From Paractinoplanes atraurantiacus (GTDB lineage Bacteria > Actinomycetota > Actinomycetes > Mycobacteriales > Micromonosporaceae), in assembly GCF_900215205.1 (NCBI RefSeq), contig NZ_OBDY01000011.1, positions 1-64,000 of the forward strand: a stretch of DNA of 64,000 bases, in the 5' to 3' direction. A model generated the notes under the pieces. The model made no database searches and was not told the DNA's origin. It saw only the letters and a list, made by a program, of their open reading frames with translations. Every line of letters starts with the position of its first letter. Position 1 is the stretch's first letter. The translations under genes were made by a program, and so were the position numbers. Shown piece after piece: positions 39,526 to 47,112 of the stretch.

Positions 39526-39771
39526 ATGGATGACAAAACTGTTCTGGGCCGGATCAACGGCCTGGTTGATGAGGAGCACAAGCTGCGCCAGCAGCTGAGC
39601 AAGGGCGAGATCTCCTCGAGCGAGGAGCACGCCCGGCTCAAAGAGCTCGAAGAGGCGCTCGACCAGTGCTGGGACCTTCTGCGCCGGCGCCGGGCCGCCC
39701 GTGAGTTCGGCAACGACCCGAACTCCGAGCAGGCCCACAGCGTCGGCGAGGTCGAGGGCTACCTGCAGTGA
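39526..39771 (+). CDS. DUF2630 family protein
   Basis: The 81-residue, highly charged helical protein begins MDDKTVLGRINGLVDEEHKLR and contains RLKELEEALDQCWDLLRRRRAARE, the hallmark of DUF2630. The family is actinobacterial, cytoplasmic and uncharacterised; the sequence suggests a two-helix coiled hairpin. A terminator hairpin follows. Confidence 0.92.
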   Translation: MDDKTVLGRINGLVDEEHKLRQQLSKGEISSSEEHARLKELEEALDQCWDLLRRRRAAREFGNDPNSEQAHSVGEVEGYLQ

Positions 39772-39780
39772 CGCGGCTCC

Positions 39781-39810
39781 GGCCGCGGGCGCCGAGGTTT
39801 CGGCGGCCGC
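39781..39810. terminator. Hairpin between DUF2630 and the RIO kinase
   Basis: CCGCGGGCGCCGA (39781-39793) and TCGGCGGCCGCGG (39798-39810) form a 13-bp stem with one mismatch and a GGTT loop. It lies between convergent genes and can serve both. Confidence 0.7.
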
Positions 39811-39853
39811 GGGCCGGGCCGTCTCATCCCCGGCCGGCCCCGCAACGGCCCGG

Positions 39854-40771
39854 TCATCGCAGCCCTGCCTCGTAGAGGAGCCGTTCGAGCAGCTCGTCGG
39901 CGTCCACCCGCAGGCCGCGCTGGGTGAACCAGGCCGCGACGTTGCGCACGTCGCGGGCGATGAAGTCGCCGCCCTGCGGGTTCGCGACCACGTCGACGAT
40001 CTGCGGCAGGTCGATCAAAACCAGCCGGCCGTCGTGCACCAGCGTGTTGTACGGCGACAGGTCGCCGTGCGCGACCTGCGCCCGGGCCAGCACCGACAGG
40101 GCGTCGGTCATCTGCCGCCACAGGTCGGCGAGCTGGTCGGGATCGGCTCGCACCTGCGCCAGCCGTGGCGCCGCCTCGCCGGTCTCCCAGTCGCCGATGA
40201 ACTCGAGCATCAGCTCGGTGCCGATGATCTGCACCGGGTACGGCACCCGGACCAGGCCGCTCTCCTGCCCGACCTGCCACAGGTGGGACAGGGCGCCGAA
40301 CTCGGCGATCGCCCACTGCCCGGAGATCATCTCCTTGCCGAAGGCGGTGCGGTTGTTCATGGCCCGCATCTCGCGGGACCGGCGCACCCGGCGGCCCTCG
40401 AGATATCCGGCGTCGCGGTGGAAGAGCCGGTGGTCGCCGTCGCGGTACCGCTTGGCGGCCAGCATGCTCACCTTGTCGGTGTCGGGGAGCTCCCGCCGGA
40501 CCAGGAAGACGTCGGCTTCCTTACCGGTCTTGAGCATGCCCAGCTCGGTGTCGACCGCGCCGTGCTCCGTACGCACCCAGTCGGGCCGTGGCTCGGGGCC
40601 GTGCAGGGCGCCGTCCCAGGTGGACCAGCGGTCGCCGACGTCCGGGAGATCGGGATCCTCGTGCAGCTGCGGCTCGAGCCGCCCCCGCTTCAGGAAATTG
40701 GCGTCGTCGTCGTCGAACTTGCGACGGCCGCGGCGCATGGTCGCCGGGCCGAAAGAGTCGTGCTCTCGCAC
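39854..40771 (-). CDS. RIO1-family protein kinase
   Basis: The 305-residue protein has a RIO kinase core: GKEADVFLV (glycine loop), AAKRYRDG (ATP-binding Lys), catalytic loop VAHGDLSPYNTL and metal-binding LIDLPQIVDV. In archaea and eukaryotes RIO kinases act in ribosome maturation; the bacterial role is unknown. GTG at 40771 has a GGAG upstream; ATG 40738 (MRRGRRKFDDDD) is an alternative. It is followed upstream by repeats and a HAD-like gene. Confidence 0.9.
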   Translation of the reverse strand: MREHDSFGPATMRRGRRKFDDDDANFLKRGRLEPQLHEDPDLPDVGDRWSTWDGALHGPEPRPDWVRTEHGAVDTELGMLKTGKEADVFLVRRELPDTDKVSMLAAKRYRDGDHRLFHRDAGYLEGRRVRRSREMRAMNNRTAFGKEMISGQWAIAEFGALSHLWQVGQESGLVRVPYPVQIIGTELMLEFIGDWETGEAAPRLAQVRADPDQLADLWRQMTDALSVLARAQVAHGDLSPYNTLVHDGRLVLIDLPQIVDVVANPQGGDFIARDVRNVAAWFTQRGLRVDADELLERLLYEAGLR

Positions 40772-40870
40772 TGGAGGGTCTCCTCGGAGAAAGAAGGAAA
40801 AGGAAGTACTGGAATCCGGGCAGCAGTCATCACAAAGACAGCCATGGAGTCCACCCCCTTCTCTCTCGTC

Positions 40871-40930
40871 GGTATGCGAGCCGGCACGCGACTCGGTATG
40901 CGAGCCGGCACGCGACTCGGTACGCGGGCC
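40871..40930. repeat. 24-bp direct repeat
   Basis: The 24-bp unit ggtatgcgagccggcacgcg plus actc occurs perfectly at 40871-40894 and 40895-40918, then partially as ggtacgcgggcc. It lies between the RIO kinase start and the HAD gene stop. Confidence 0.8.
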
Positions 40931-40964
40931 ACTCTGCCGGGCCCGCGAAAGGCGCGCAACCTAT

Positions 40965-41615
40965 TTATCGCGCGGTTGCCATGATCTCGGAAAGGCCCTG
41001 GATCACGTTGCCGGCCACGCGGGTGGGCGCGAACCTGTCGTCCATCCACTTCCGGCCCCGATGCAGCCACACGCTGGGCAGAGCCATCGCGGCCGCCCCG
41101 CCGATGTCCGCCTCGGGACTGTCGCCGAGCACCCAGGCGCCGCCGAGGCGCATCCGGACCCGCTGCGCCGCGAGCGCGAAGATCCGCGGGTTCGGCTTGC
41201 TCACGCCGGCCTGCTCGGAGATCACCCAGTCGGCGACGTAACGGTCGAGACCCGTACGGCGAATCCGGGCCTCTTGAATTTCGCCCTGCCCGTTGGTGAC
41301 CACGACGGGCACGAAGCCCGCGTCGGTGGCGATCTTCAAGGCACAGCCGACCAGCGGGTCGAGCTTCTCGTAGGCGAGCGGGCCCTCGTGCAGCTCGTCG
41401 ACGACGTCGATCGAGGGAATTCCGAGGGCGTACCGCTCGCGGATCAGATCGGCCAGGTCCCAGCGCGGGGTCAGGCCGTCGGCATCCACGGAGAGTAACC
41501 AGTCGAGATCGTCCTGTGGTGCCCCGATCTCGTCCAGGAAACCCTTCGCCCACAGCCTGAAGGCACCGCTGCGGTCGAGCAGGGTGTCATCGAGAGCGAT
41601 CAGGACGAGAGGCAC
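40965..41615 (-). CDS. HAD-like protein with substituted nucleophile
   Basis: The 216-residue protein is HAD-like: motif II VVTNG, motif III Lys in SKPNPRIF, and motif IV VLGDSPEADIGGA are intact. Motif I reads LIALDDTLLDRS, so the first Asp (nucleophile) of D-x-D-x-T is Ala7. The codon GCT is clear on the minus strand. A classical phosphatase or dehalogenase would be dead with this change; it may bind rather than hydrolyse, or use another residue. The GTG start lacks a strong ribosome-binding site. Confidence 0.85.
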   Translation of the reverse strand: MPLVLIALDDTLLDRSGAFRLWAKGFLDEIGAPQDDLDWLLSVDADGLTPRWDLADLIRERYALGIPSIDVVDELHEGPLAYEKLDPLVGCALKIATDAGFVPVVVTNGQGEIQEARIRRTGLDRYVADWVISEQAGVSKPNPRIFALAAQRVRMRLGGAWVLGDSPEADIGGAAAMALPSVWLHRGRKWMDDRFAPTRVAGNVIQGLSEIMATAR

Positions 41616-41727
41616 GCGGGCACTTTACGTGACCGAACGGGCAGGCGAACAGACCGGGCTTGTAAACAAGTTACGGGCGGGATGGAGGAATTCGCAGCAT
41701 CCGCCCGATGAACGTGGCGTGTCTGGC

Positions 41728-41746
41728 AAGACGTACGTACGGATTG
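41728..41746 (+). promoter_or_regulatory. Motif shared with the acnA upstream region
   Basis: AAGACGTACGTACGGATTG lies one base before the ATG at 41748 and matches the acnA site at 31327-31345 in 16 of 19 positions. It suggests AcnR binds its own promoter as well as that of acnA. If translation starts at GTG 41781 the site is 35-53 bases upstream. Confidence 0.5.
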
Positions 41747-41747
41747 C

Positions 41748-42359
41748 ATGGCCACCACGCCGCGTGACACGATCCAGAACGTGCCCAGAGTAAGCCAGGA
41801 CCAGCTTGACGCGCGCCGACACGAGATCCTCGCCGCCGCGCGCGACTGTTTCGCACGCTTCGGATACGAGGGTGCGACGGTCCGGCGGCTCGAAGACGCG
41901 ACAGGGCTGTCCCGAGGGGCGATTTTCCACCATTTTCGCGACAAGGAATCTCTCTTCCTCGCGGTGGCCGAGGACGACGCCGCCGCGATGGTCGCGACTG
42001 TGACCCGCAACGGCCTGGTCCAGGTGATGCGCGACCTGCTCGATCGCGCCGGCAACAGCGACGGCGACACGGCCGGCTGGCTCGGCAGCCAGCTCGAGGT
42101 CTCCCGGCGGCTGCGCACCGACCCGGCCTTCGCCAAACGCTGGGCCGAGCGGTCGGCCGCCATCGCCGACGCGACCCGCGAGCGCCTCCAGCGCCAGCGT
42201 GAGGCCGGGGTCCTGCGCGACGACGTGCCGGTCGAGGTTTTGACCCAATTCCTTGAGCTGGCGTACGACGGTCTGGTGCTCCACCTGGCCACCGGGCGCC
42301 CGCCCGGCGAGCTGAGCCGGGTGCTCGACGTCGTGGAAGAGGCCGTCCGCCGGGGCTGA
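41748..42359 (+). CDS. acnR: TetR-family regulator, AcnR-like
   Basis: The 203-residue protein has a TetR DNA-binding domain (ARRHEILAAARDCFARFGYEGATVRRLEDATGLSRGAIFHHFRDKESLFLAVA) very like Corynebacterium glutamicum AcnR, the repressor of aconitase, and the LEVSRRLRTDPAFAKRW and VPVEVLTQFLE blocks also agree. In corynebacteria acnR directly follows acn; here it lies about 7.5 kb away, beyond two-component, RIO and HAD genes. The start is ATG 41748 or GTG 41781; neither has a strong ribosome-binding site, so a leaderless transcript is possible. Confidence 0.85.
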   Translation: MATTPRDTIQNVPRVSQDQLDARRHEILAAARDCFARFGYEGATVRRLEDATGLSRGAIFHHFRDKESLFLAVAEDDAAAMVATVTRNGLVQVMRDLLDRAGNSDGDTAGWLGSQLEVSRRLRTDPAFAKRWAERSAAIADATRERLQRQREAGVLRDDVPVEVLTQFLELAYDGLVLHLATGRPPGELSRVLDVVEEAVRRG

Positions 42360-42366
42360 CATTGCG

Positions 42367-42396
42367 CGCGTCTGCACAATGAGGGCCACAGACGCG
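42367..42396. promoter_or_regulatory. Inverted repeat upstream of the TIGR04222 gene
   Basis: CGCGTCTG-N14-CAGACGCG is a perfect 8-bp inverted repeat between the acnR stop and the ATG at 42420. It may be an operator for the MNIO cassette or a terminator for acnR. GGGAGG lies just before the start codon. Confidence 0.45.
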
Positions 42397-42419
42397 ACGA
42401 GCACGGGAGGACAAAGCCC

Positions 42420-43328
42420 ATGAACGACACGTGGGGGATCCCCGGCCCGACCTTCCTCATCTACTACATCACCGCCATGGTCCTGGTGGCGGTGCTGGCC
42501 TGGTTCCACCGCAAGGCCCTCTTCCGGGGCATCCGCTTCGCCCGGGTCGACCAGCTCGGCCCGCAGCAGATCGCCTATCTCAACGGTGGGCCCAAGCTGG
42601 CCGTCTACTCGGCGATGGGCGGCCTGCGCGCGGCCGACGCGATCGGTACCGGTCCCGGCCGCACGCTCGTGCAGACCGGCCCTCTGCCCAGTGGCGTCAC
42701 CCCGCTCGACAGCGCCATCTACAACGCCGCGGCCCGGGGCCTGCGCGCTCGCGACGTCTTCACCGACCAGTCCGTGGTCTCCGCGGTCGAGCAGCTCAGC
42801 GACCACCTGGAGCAGAGCGGCGTGGCGATCGGCGCGGCCAAGCTGCGCGAGGCCCGGGCGTGGGCGCTGGCCGGCATCGCGCTGGTCCTGATCGGCGTGG
42901 CCCGCATCATCGACGGCGTCGCCAACGGCAAGCCGGTCGGCTTCCTGATCCCGCTGGTCTTCTTCGCGGTGATCCTGACGATCGCCCTCTACACCCGCAA
43001 GCGCTGGGCCACCGACGCCGCGCGCCGCCACATGCGGAGCCTGCGCGACCAGAACCGTCACCTATCCCCCAGCCAATCACCTTCCTTCGCGACGTACGGG
43101 GCCACGGGCGCCGCCATGGGTGTGGCCCTGTGGGGTTCGAGTTCGCTGTACACCATGGACCCGGCCTTCGCGGCCGAGGCCGAGGTGCAGCGCATCGCCG
43201 CCACCGGCGGAGCGACCGGCTCGGTCGGAGGCGGCGGCAGCGACGGCGGCTCCGGCAGCAGCTGCAGCGGCAGCTCGTCCTGCGGTGGCGGCGGTGGTTG
43301 CGGCGGCGGAGGCGGTTGCGGTGGCTGA
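42420..43328 (+). CDS. TIGR04222-domain membrane protein with C-terminal CX5C repeat (putative MNIO substrate)
   Basis: The 302-residue protein has an N-terminal membrane helix (about residues 11-29), the TIGR04222 region (FARVDQLGPQQIAYLNGGP, AVYSAMGGLRAADAI), two further helices (about 143-190) and a possible fourth (about 222-244). The last 40 residues are Gly/Ser-rich and end SCGGGGGCGGGGGCGG, with cysteines at 282, 288, 294 and 300, exactly six residues apart. The family is actinobacterial and uncharacterised. The MNIO gene starts inside this gene's 3' end. I infer that the tail is modified by the MNIO enzyme and stays tethered to the membrane. Confidence 0.9.
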   Translation: MNDTWGIPGPTFLIYYITAMVLVAVLAWFHRKALFRGIRFARVDQLGPQQIAYLNGGPKLAVYSAMGGLRAADAIGTGPGRTLVQTGPLPSGVTPLDSAIYNAAARGLRARDVFTDQSVVSAVEQLSDHLEQSGVAIGAAKLREARAWALAGIALVLIGVARIIDGVANGKPVGFLIPLVFFAVILTIALYTRKRWATDAARRHMRSLRDQNRHLSPSQSPSFATYGATGAAMGVALWGSSSLYTMDPAFAAEAEVQRIAATGGATGSVGGGGSDGGSGSSCSGSSSCGGGGGCGGGGGCGG

Positions 43329-44238
43329 CCAGCCGGCCGGCGGCCACGCACCTGCGGGCCCGGCGACGGCTGCGGGCCCGGCGACGGCTGCGGCCGCGGG
43401 CGCTGCGAGCGCCAAGGGGGCCGGGGCCGAGTACGGGGTCGGCATCGGGTGGCGGCCCGAGATCGCCGGGTTCGTGACCGAGCTGCCGGGGCTGCGGTTC
43501 GCCGAGGTGGTGGCGGAGTCGGTCCACGCGCACGGCGAGCTGCCGAGCGGGCTCGAGGCGCTGCTGGCCCGGGGCGTGACGGTGATCCCGCACGGGGTGC
43601 GCCTCTCGCTGGGCGGGGCCGAGCCGGTGCCGGGCGACCGGATCGAGCATTTCGCGGCCGTGGCCGAGCGGCTCGCCGCTCCCCTGGTCAGCGAGCACAT
43701 CGCCTTCGTACGGGCGGGCGGCATCGAGGCCGGCCACCTGCTGCCGCTGCCCCGCACCCGCGAGGCCGTCGACGCGGTGACCGCCAACGTGCGGCGGGTA
43801 CAGCGGTCGCTGAGCGTCCCGATCGCGCTGGAACCGATCGCCGCCCTGTTCGACTGGCCCGACGACGAGCTGACCGAGGCCCAGTTCATCACCGAGATCC
43901 TTGACCGTACGGGCGCCCTGCTCCTGCTCGACGTGGCCAACGTCTACGCGAACGCCCGCAACCGCGGCACCGACCCCGAGGAGCTCCTCGACCAGCTCCC
44001 GCTGGACCGGGTCGCCTACAGCCACGTGGCCGGCGGCGCCGAACACCAGGGCCTCTACCACGACACTCACACCGACGCCGTGCCCCAGCCGGTCCTCGAC
44101 CTGGTCGCCGCGCTGTGCGCCCGCCACCGCCCACCGGCCCTCATGCTGGAACGCGACGGCGACTACCCACCGGCGGCCGACCTCCGCATCGAGCTCGACG
44201 CCATAGCCAAGGCCTCCGGCTACCCGGCCGTGACATGA
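43321..44238 (+). CDS. DUF692/MNIO multinuclear non-haem iron enzyme (MbnB-like)
   Basis: The 305-residue TIM-barrel protein has metal-ligand motifs in PHGVRLSLGG, SEHIAF, IALEPIAALFDW, LLDVANVYANARNRG, YSHVAGG...YHDTHTDAVP and MLERDGDYPP. MNIO enzymes such as MbnB, TglH and ChrH use two or three irons to rearrange cysteine or other residues of peptide substrates. GTG at 43321 overlaps the preceding stop by eight bases, and its Shine-Dalgarno GGAGG (43308-43312) lies inside the glycine codons of the Cys/Gly tail. An Ala-rich 30-residue N-terminal extension precedes the barrel. The stop overlaps the partner start (ATGA). Confidence 0.92.
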   Translation: MADQPAGGHAPAGPATAAGPATAAAAGAASAKGAGAEYGVGIGWRPEIAGFVTELPGLRFAEVVAESVHAHGELPSGLEALLARGVTVIPHGVRLSLGGAEPVPGDRIEHFAAVAERLAAPLVSEHIAFVRAGGIEAGHLLPLPRTREAVDAVTANVRRVQRSLSVPIALEPIAALFDWPDDELTEAQFITEILDRTGALLLLDVANVYANARNRGTDPEELLDQLPLDRVAYSHVAGGAEHQGLYHDTHTDAVPQPVLDLVAALCARHRPPALMLERDGDYPPAADLRIELDAIAKASGYPAVT

Positions 44239-44711
44239 CCACGCCCCGCAGCCCAGGACAGCCCGGCGGCGGACCGGGCGGCCTGGCCGACCGCCAGGCC
44301 GCCCTCGTCGAAGCGCTCACCGCCGGCCGATCCGTACCGGAAGGATTCGACGGGTTTCGCTTCGAAGCGGCCCGAGTGGCGCTGCTGCGCAAGCGGGCCG
44401 GCGAGGTCTCCCGTCAGTGGCCGATGCTGGCGGCCGGCCTCGGCGATCGGTGGAAACGCGAGTTCGCGCAGTGGGCGGCGGCCCGCCCGACGCAAGGCTC
44501 ACTGCGCGACGGCTGGGACTTCGCCCGCGACCTGGTGAGCCGCGGAGCGCTGCCCACGATGGCGGCACTGGAGCTGGCCGAGCGCGAGGCGTCCTTCCAC
44601 TACGACGGCCAGTCACCCCCGAAGCCCCGCCGCGCCCCCGCGCTGCGCGCCATTGCCGGAGCCGTCGTCCTGCACGCCGGCCGCTCCACCTGGATCATGC
44701 GCCGCCCGTAA
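44235..44711 (+). CDS. MNIO partner protein (SCO6045-like)
   Basis: The 158-residue protein has a Gly/Pro-rich start, then FDGFRFEAARVALLRKRAGEV and SRQWPMLAAGLGDRWKREFAQWAAARP, which resemble a conserved actinobacterial family I recall as SCO6045-like. MNIO enzymes usually need a small partner that binds the substrate leader (MbnC, TglI); this gene occupies that position, coupled by an ATGA overlap. The DUF2063-type resemblance is structural guesswork. The C-terminus ends WIMRRP. Confidence 0.75.
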   Translation: MTTPRSPGQPGGGPGGLADRQAALVEALTAGRSVPEGFDGFRFEAARVALLRKRAGEVSRQWPMLAAGLGDRWKREFAQWAAARPTQGSLRDGWDFARDLVSRGALPTMAALELAEREASFHYDGQSPPKPRRAPALRAIAGAVVLHAGRSTWIMRRP

Positions 44712-44734
44712 CGCCATCTTTCAGAGGGCAAGGC

Positions 44735-45163
44735 ATGTCAGTTGCGCTGGTAATGGGGCCTCGCGCGGGCTCGGGGCGCACATCGCGCGGCGGCTGGCGG
44801 CCGACGGCTGGGCGGGCCGCCGCTTTCCGGGCCGACGCCACCGAGGAGCAGGACGTCGCGGGGCTCGTTTCCGCGGTTGAGGAGCGGCTTGGTCCCGTAC
44901 GCGTGCTGGTCCCCAACGCCACCGGACCGCAACCGTCGATTCCCGCCCTCGAAACGACCTGGCCGGGCCTACAGCGTGGCCAAGGGCGCCCAGTTCTGCC
45001 TCACCCGATCCCGGTCGAGCGGCACGCCGGGATGGACCATTCGTCGTATCTCCGGGATGTGCCGCTCGGCCGGATGGGCACGCCGGCCGAGGTGGCCGAC
45101 GTCGTCGCCTTCCTCGCCTCCGGTGAGCGGATCACCGTGAACGGCGGGCACGCCATGGACTAG
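44735..45163 (+). pseudogene. Decayed SDR oxidoreductase gene
   Basis: Pieces of an SDR protein appear in order but in different frames: MSVALV then GASRGLGAHIARRLAADGW (frame changes near 44750), RADATEEQDVAGLVSAVEERLGPVRVLVPNA, YSVAKGAQFCLTR, and a C-terminus VPLGRMGTPAEVADVVAFLASGERITVNGGHAMD. The segments between LETTW and YSVAK and between LTR and the C-terminus are much shortened, so only about 430 of an expected 740 bases remain. It follows the MNIO partner gene closely and ends against the SnoaL gene. Confidence 0.88.
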
Positions 45164-45498
45164 ACACGGTCGAGGAAGCCCAGCACGTTTGTGATCCGGC
45201 CCTGCGCGTCGAGCTCGGCCACGTCGAAGCCGGCCGCCGGGCCGAGGGTCCAGGTGAAGCGGATCTGGTCGTGGTGGCCGTCGATCAGACCGCCGGGCGC
45301 GAACTTCAGGCCGGGGAACTGCTGGTGGACCCCGCCGATCAGCACGGACAGGGCGTCGCGGCCGGCGACCGCGGCCAGCGGGTCGGTGTAGCGGACGTTC
45401 TCAGCGAACACGGAGTCGATCGCGGCGCGGCGGGCGGCGGCGTCGGTCTCGTTCCACACGGCCAGGTAGCGGTCCACCACGGTGTCGAAGTCGCTCAT
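45160..45498 (-). CDS. SnoaL-like polyketide-cyclase-fold protein
   Basis: The 112-residue protein starts MSDFDTVVDRYLAVWNETDAAARRAAIDSVFAENVRYTDPLA, the usual SnoaL_2 opening, and contains GVHQQFPGLKF and IRFTWTLGP. ATG 45498 gives the family's normal length; the longer frame to 45798 runs into the divergent regulator. It is divergent from an MmyB-like XRE regulator, a frequent pairing, and is its probable target. The substrate is unknown. Confidence 0.88.
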   Translation of the reverse strand: MSDFDTVVDRYLAVWNETDAAARRAAIDSVFAENVRYTDPLAAVAGRDALSVLIGGVHQQFPGLKFAPGGLIDGHHDQIRFTWTLGPAAGFDVAELDAQGRITNVLGFLDRV

Positions 45499-45556
45499 CG
45501 TTTCGTCCTCTCGTTGTCGGTGCGACCACCGTCGCCCGCCGCCGGTAGCGCCGTCG

Positions 45557-45573
45557 ATTACCTGAGAGGTAAT
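45557..45573. promoter_or_regulatory. Candidate operator between SnoaL and XRE genes
   Basis: ATTACC-TGAGA-GGTAAT is a perfect 6-bp inverted repeat with a five-base spacer, lying in the 112-base divergent gap. It is A/T-richer than its surroundings and suits an XRE dimer site. Confidence 0.6.
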
Positions 45574-45610
45574 GGCCGTGATGACCTCGCCGCCCCTAGG
45601 GTCGGCGGGT

Positions 45611-46327
45611 ATGAGCGATGTGGGGCAGCGGCTGCGCGACTGGCGGACCGGCCGGCGGATGAGCCAGCTGGAGCTGTCGGCGCAGGCCGGCGTGTCCACG
45701 CGGCACCTCTCGTTCGTCGAGACGGGCCGGTCGCGGCCCACCCGCGACATGATCCTGCGGCTGGCCGAGGAGCTCGACGTGCCGCTGCGCTCCCGCAACG
45801 AGCTACTGGTGGCGGGCGGTTTCGCGCCCGCCTACTCCGAGTCGGCGCTGAGCGGGGCGCCGCTGGCGGCCATCCTCGAATCGCTGCGGAACGTGCTCAA
45901 GGGGCACGAGCCCTATCCGGCGCTGCTCGTCGACCGCAACTGGACCATGATCGACGCGAACTCCGCAGTCGGCCGGCTGATCGAGGGCTGCGCGCCGTGG
46001 CTGCTCGAACCGCCGGTCAACGTGCTGCGCCTGTCGCTGCACCCCGACGGCCTGGCGCCGCGCATCCGCAACCTGGCCGAATGGCGGGGCCACATCCTTA
46101 GCCGTATATCGGAAATGCCCGACTTGTTGGAAGAATTAAGAAGCTACCCCGGCGGCATCGACAAATCGAACACTGGCCTCGTCGTACCGTTACGGATCGA
46201 CGATCTCAGCTTCTTCAGCATCACCTCGGTCCTCGGCACCGCCCGCGATGTCACCCTTTCGGAGCTGGCGATCGAGTCTTTCCTCCCCGCCGATGAGACG
46301 ACCGCCGCCACCCTGCGCCGCGACTGA
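45611..46327 (+). CDS. XRE-family regulator with MmyB-like ligand domain
   Basis: The 238-residue protein begins MSDVGQRLRDWRTGRRMSQLELSAQAGVSTRHLSFVETGRSRPTRDMI, a lambda-repressor-type HTH, followed by the MmyB/MLTR ligand-binding domain (YPALLVDRNWTMIDANSAV, LRLSLHPDGL). The ATG at 45611 is the family start; an upstream ATG at 45572 would overlap the operator. This type commonly controls a divergent SDR or SnoaL gene. Confidence 0.92.
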   Translation: MSDVGQRLRDWRTGRRMSQLELSAQAGVSTRHLSFVETGRSRPTRDMILRLAEELDVPLRSRNELLVAGGFAPAYSESALSGAPLAAILESLRNVLKGHEPYPALLVDRNWTMIDANSAVGRLIEGCAPWLLEPPVNVLRLSLHPDGLAPRIRNLAEWRGHILSRISEMPDLLEELRSYPGGIDKSNTGLVVPLRIDDLSFFSITSVLGTARDVTLSELAIESFLPADETTAATLRRD

Positions 46328-46350
46328 CCGGGTGCTGGCAGGATCGGGGC

Positions 46351-47112
46351 ATGGATCTCGGACTGGCCGATCGCGTCTACGTTCTCACCGGTGCCTCGCG
46401 GGGGCTCGGGTTCGCCACGGCCGAGGCGCTGGTCGCCGACGGCGCCAAGGTGGTGATCTCGGCCCGCGACAGTGATCGCGTCGAGGAGGCGGTCCGGCAG
46501 CTGGGCGGCGAGCAGCACGCCGCCGGGGTGGTGGCCGACCTCGCCGACCCGCAGGCGCCGCGCGTGCTGGCCGACACCGCGGTGGAGCGGTTCGGCCGCT
46601 TCGACGGTGCGATGATCTCGGTGGGCGGGCCGGCCCTGGGCACCGCGGCCGCGATGACCGACGAGCAGTGGCGCGACGCCTTCGAGACGGTCTTCCTCGG
46701 CACGATGCGGGCGGCCCGGGTCTTCGCGGCGGCGCTTCCCGAGAGCGGCGCCATCGCGCTCGTGCTCTCCACCTCGGTCAAGGCGCCGCTGACCGGCCTC
46801 GGCCTGTCCAACGGGCTTCGGCCGGGCCTCGCCATGGCCGCCAAGGACATGGCCGACGAGTACGCCCCCCGAGGCGTCCGCATCGTGAGCCTGCTCCCGG
46901 GCCGCATCATGACCGACCGCAACCGGGAGCTGTTCGCGGCGACCGGCGACGCCTCCGCGGCCGCGGCCGACGTCGCGTCGAAGATCCCGATGCGCCGCCT
47001 GGGCGAGCCGGCCGAGTTCGGCCGGGTGGCCGCGTTCATGCTGTCCCCCGCGGCCAGCTACGTCACCGGCTCCCTGATCGCGGTCGACGGCGGGAACACC
47101 CGCGCCCTGTGA
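46351..47112 (+). CDS. SDR oxidoreductase with atypical active site
   Basis: The 253-residue protein has the cofactor loop TGASRGLGFATA, VGGP in place of NAG, catalytic Ser in VLSTSVKAPL, and the C-terminal GSLIAVDGGNTRAL. Where YxxxK is expected it reads LSNGLRPGLAMAAKDMA, so the catalytic Tyr is replaced and a Lys remains. This pattern occurs in a 3-oxoacyl-ACP-reductase-like subgroup. It begins 24 bases after the XRE gene and its stop overlaps the mug start (GTGA). Confidence 0.85.
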   Translation: MDLGLADRVYVLTGASRGLGFATAEALVADGAKVVISARDSDRVEEAVRQLGGEQHAAGVVADLADPQAPRVLADTAVERFGRFDGAMISVGGPALGTAAAMTDEQWRDAFETVFLGTMRAARVFAAALPESGAIALVLSTSVKAPLTGLGLSNGLRPGLAMAAKDMADEYAPRGVRIVSLLPGRIMTDRNRELFAATGDASAAAADVASKIPMRRLGEPAEFGRVAAFMLSPAASYVTGSLIAVDGGNTRAL

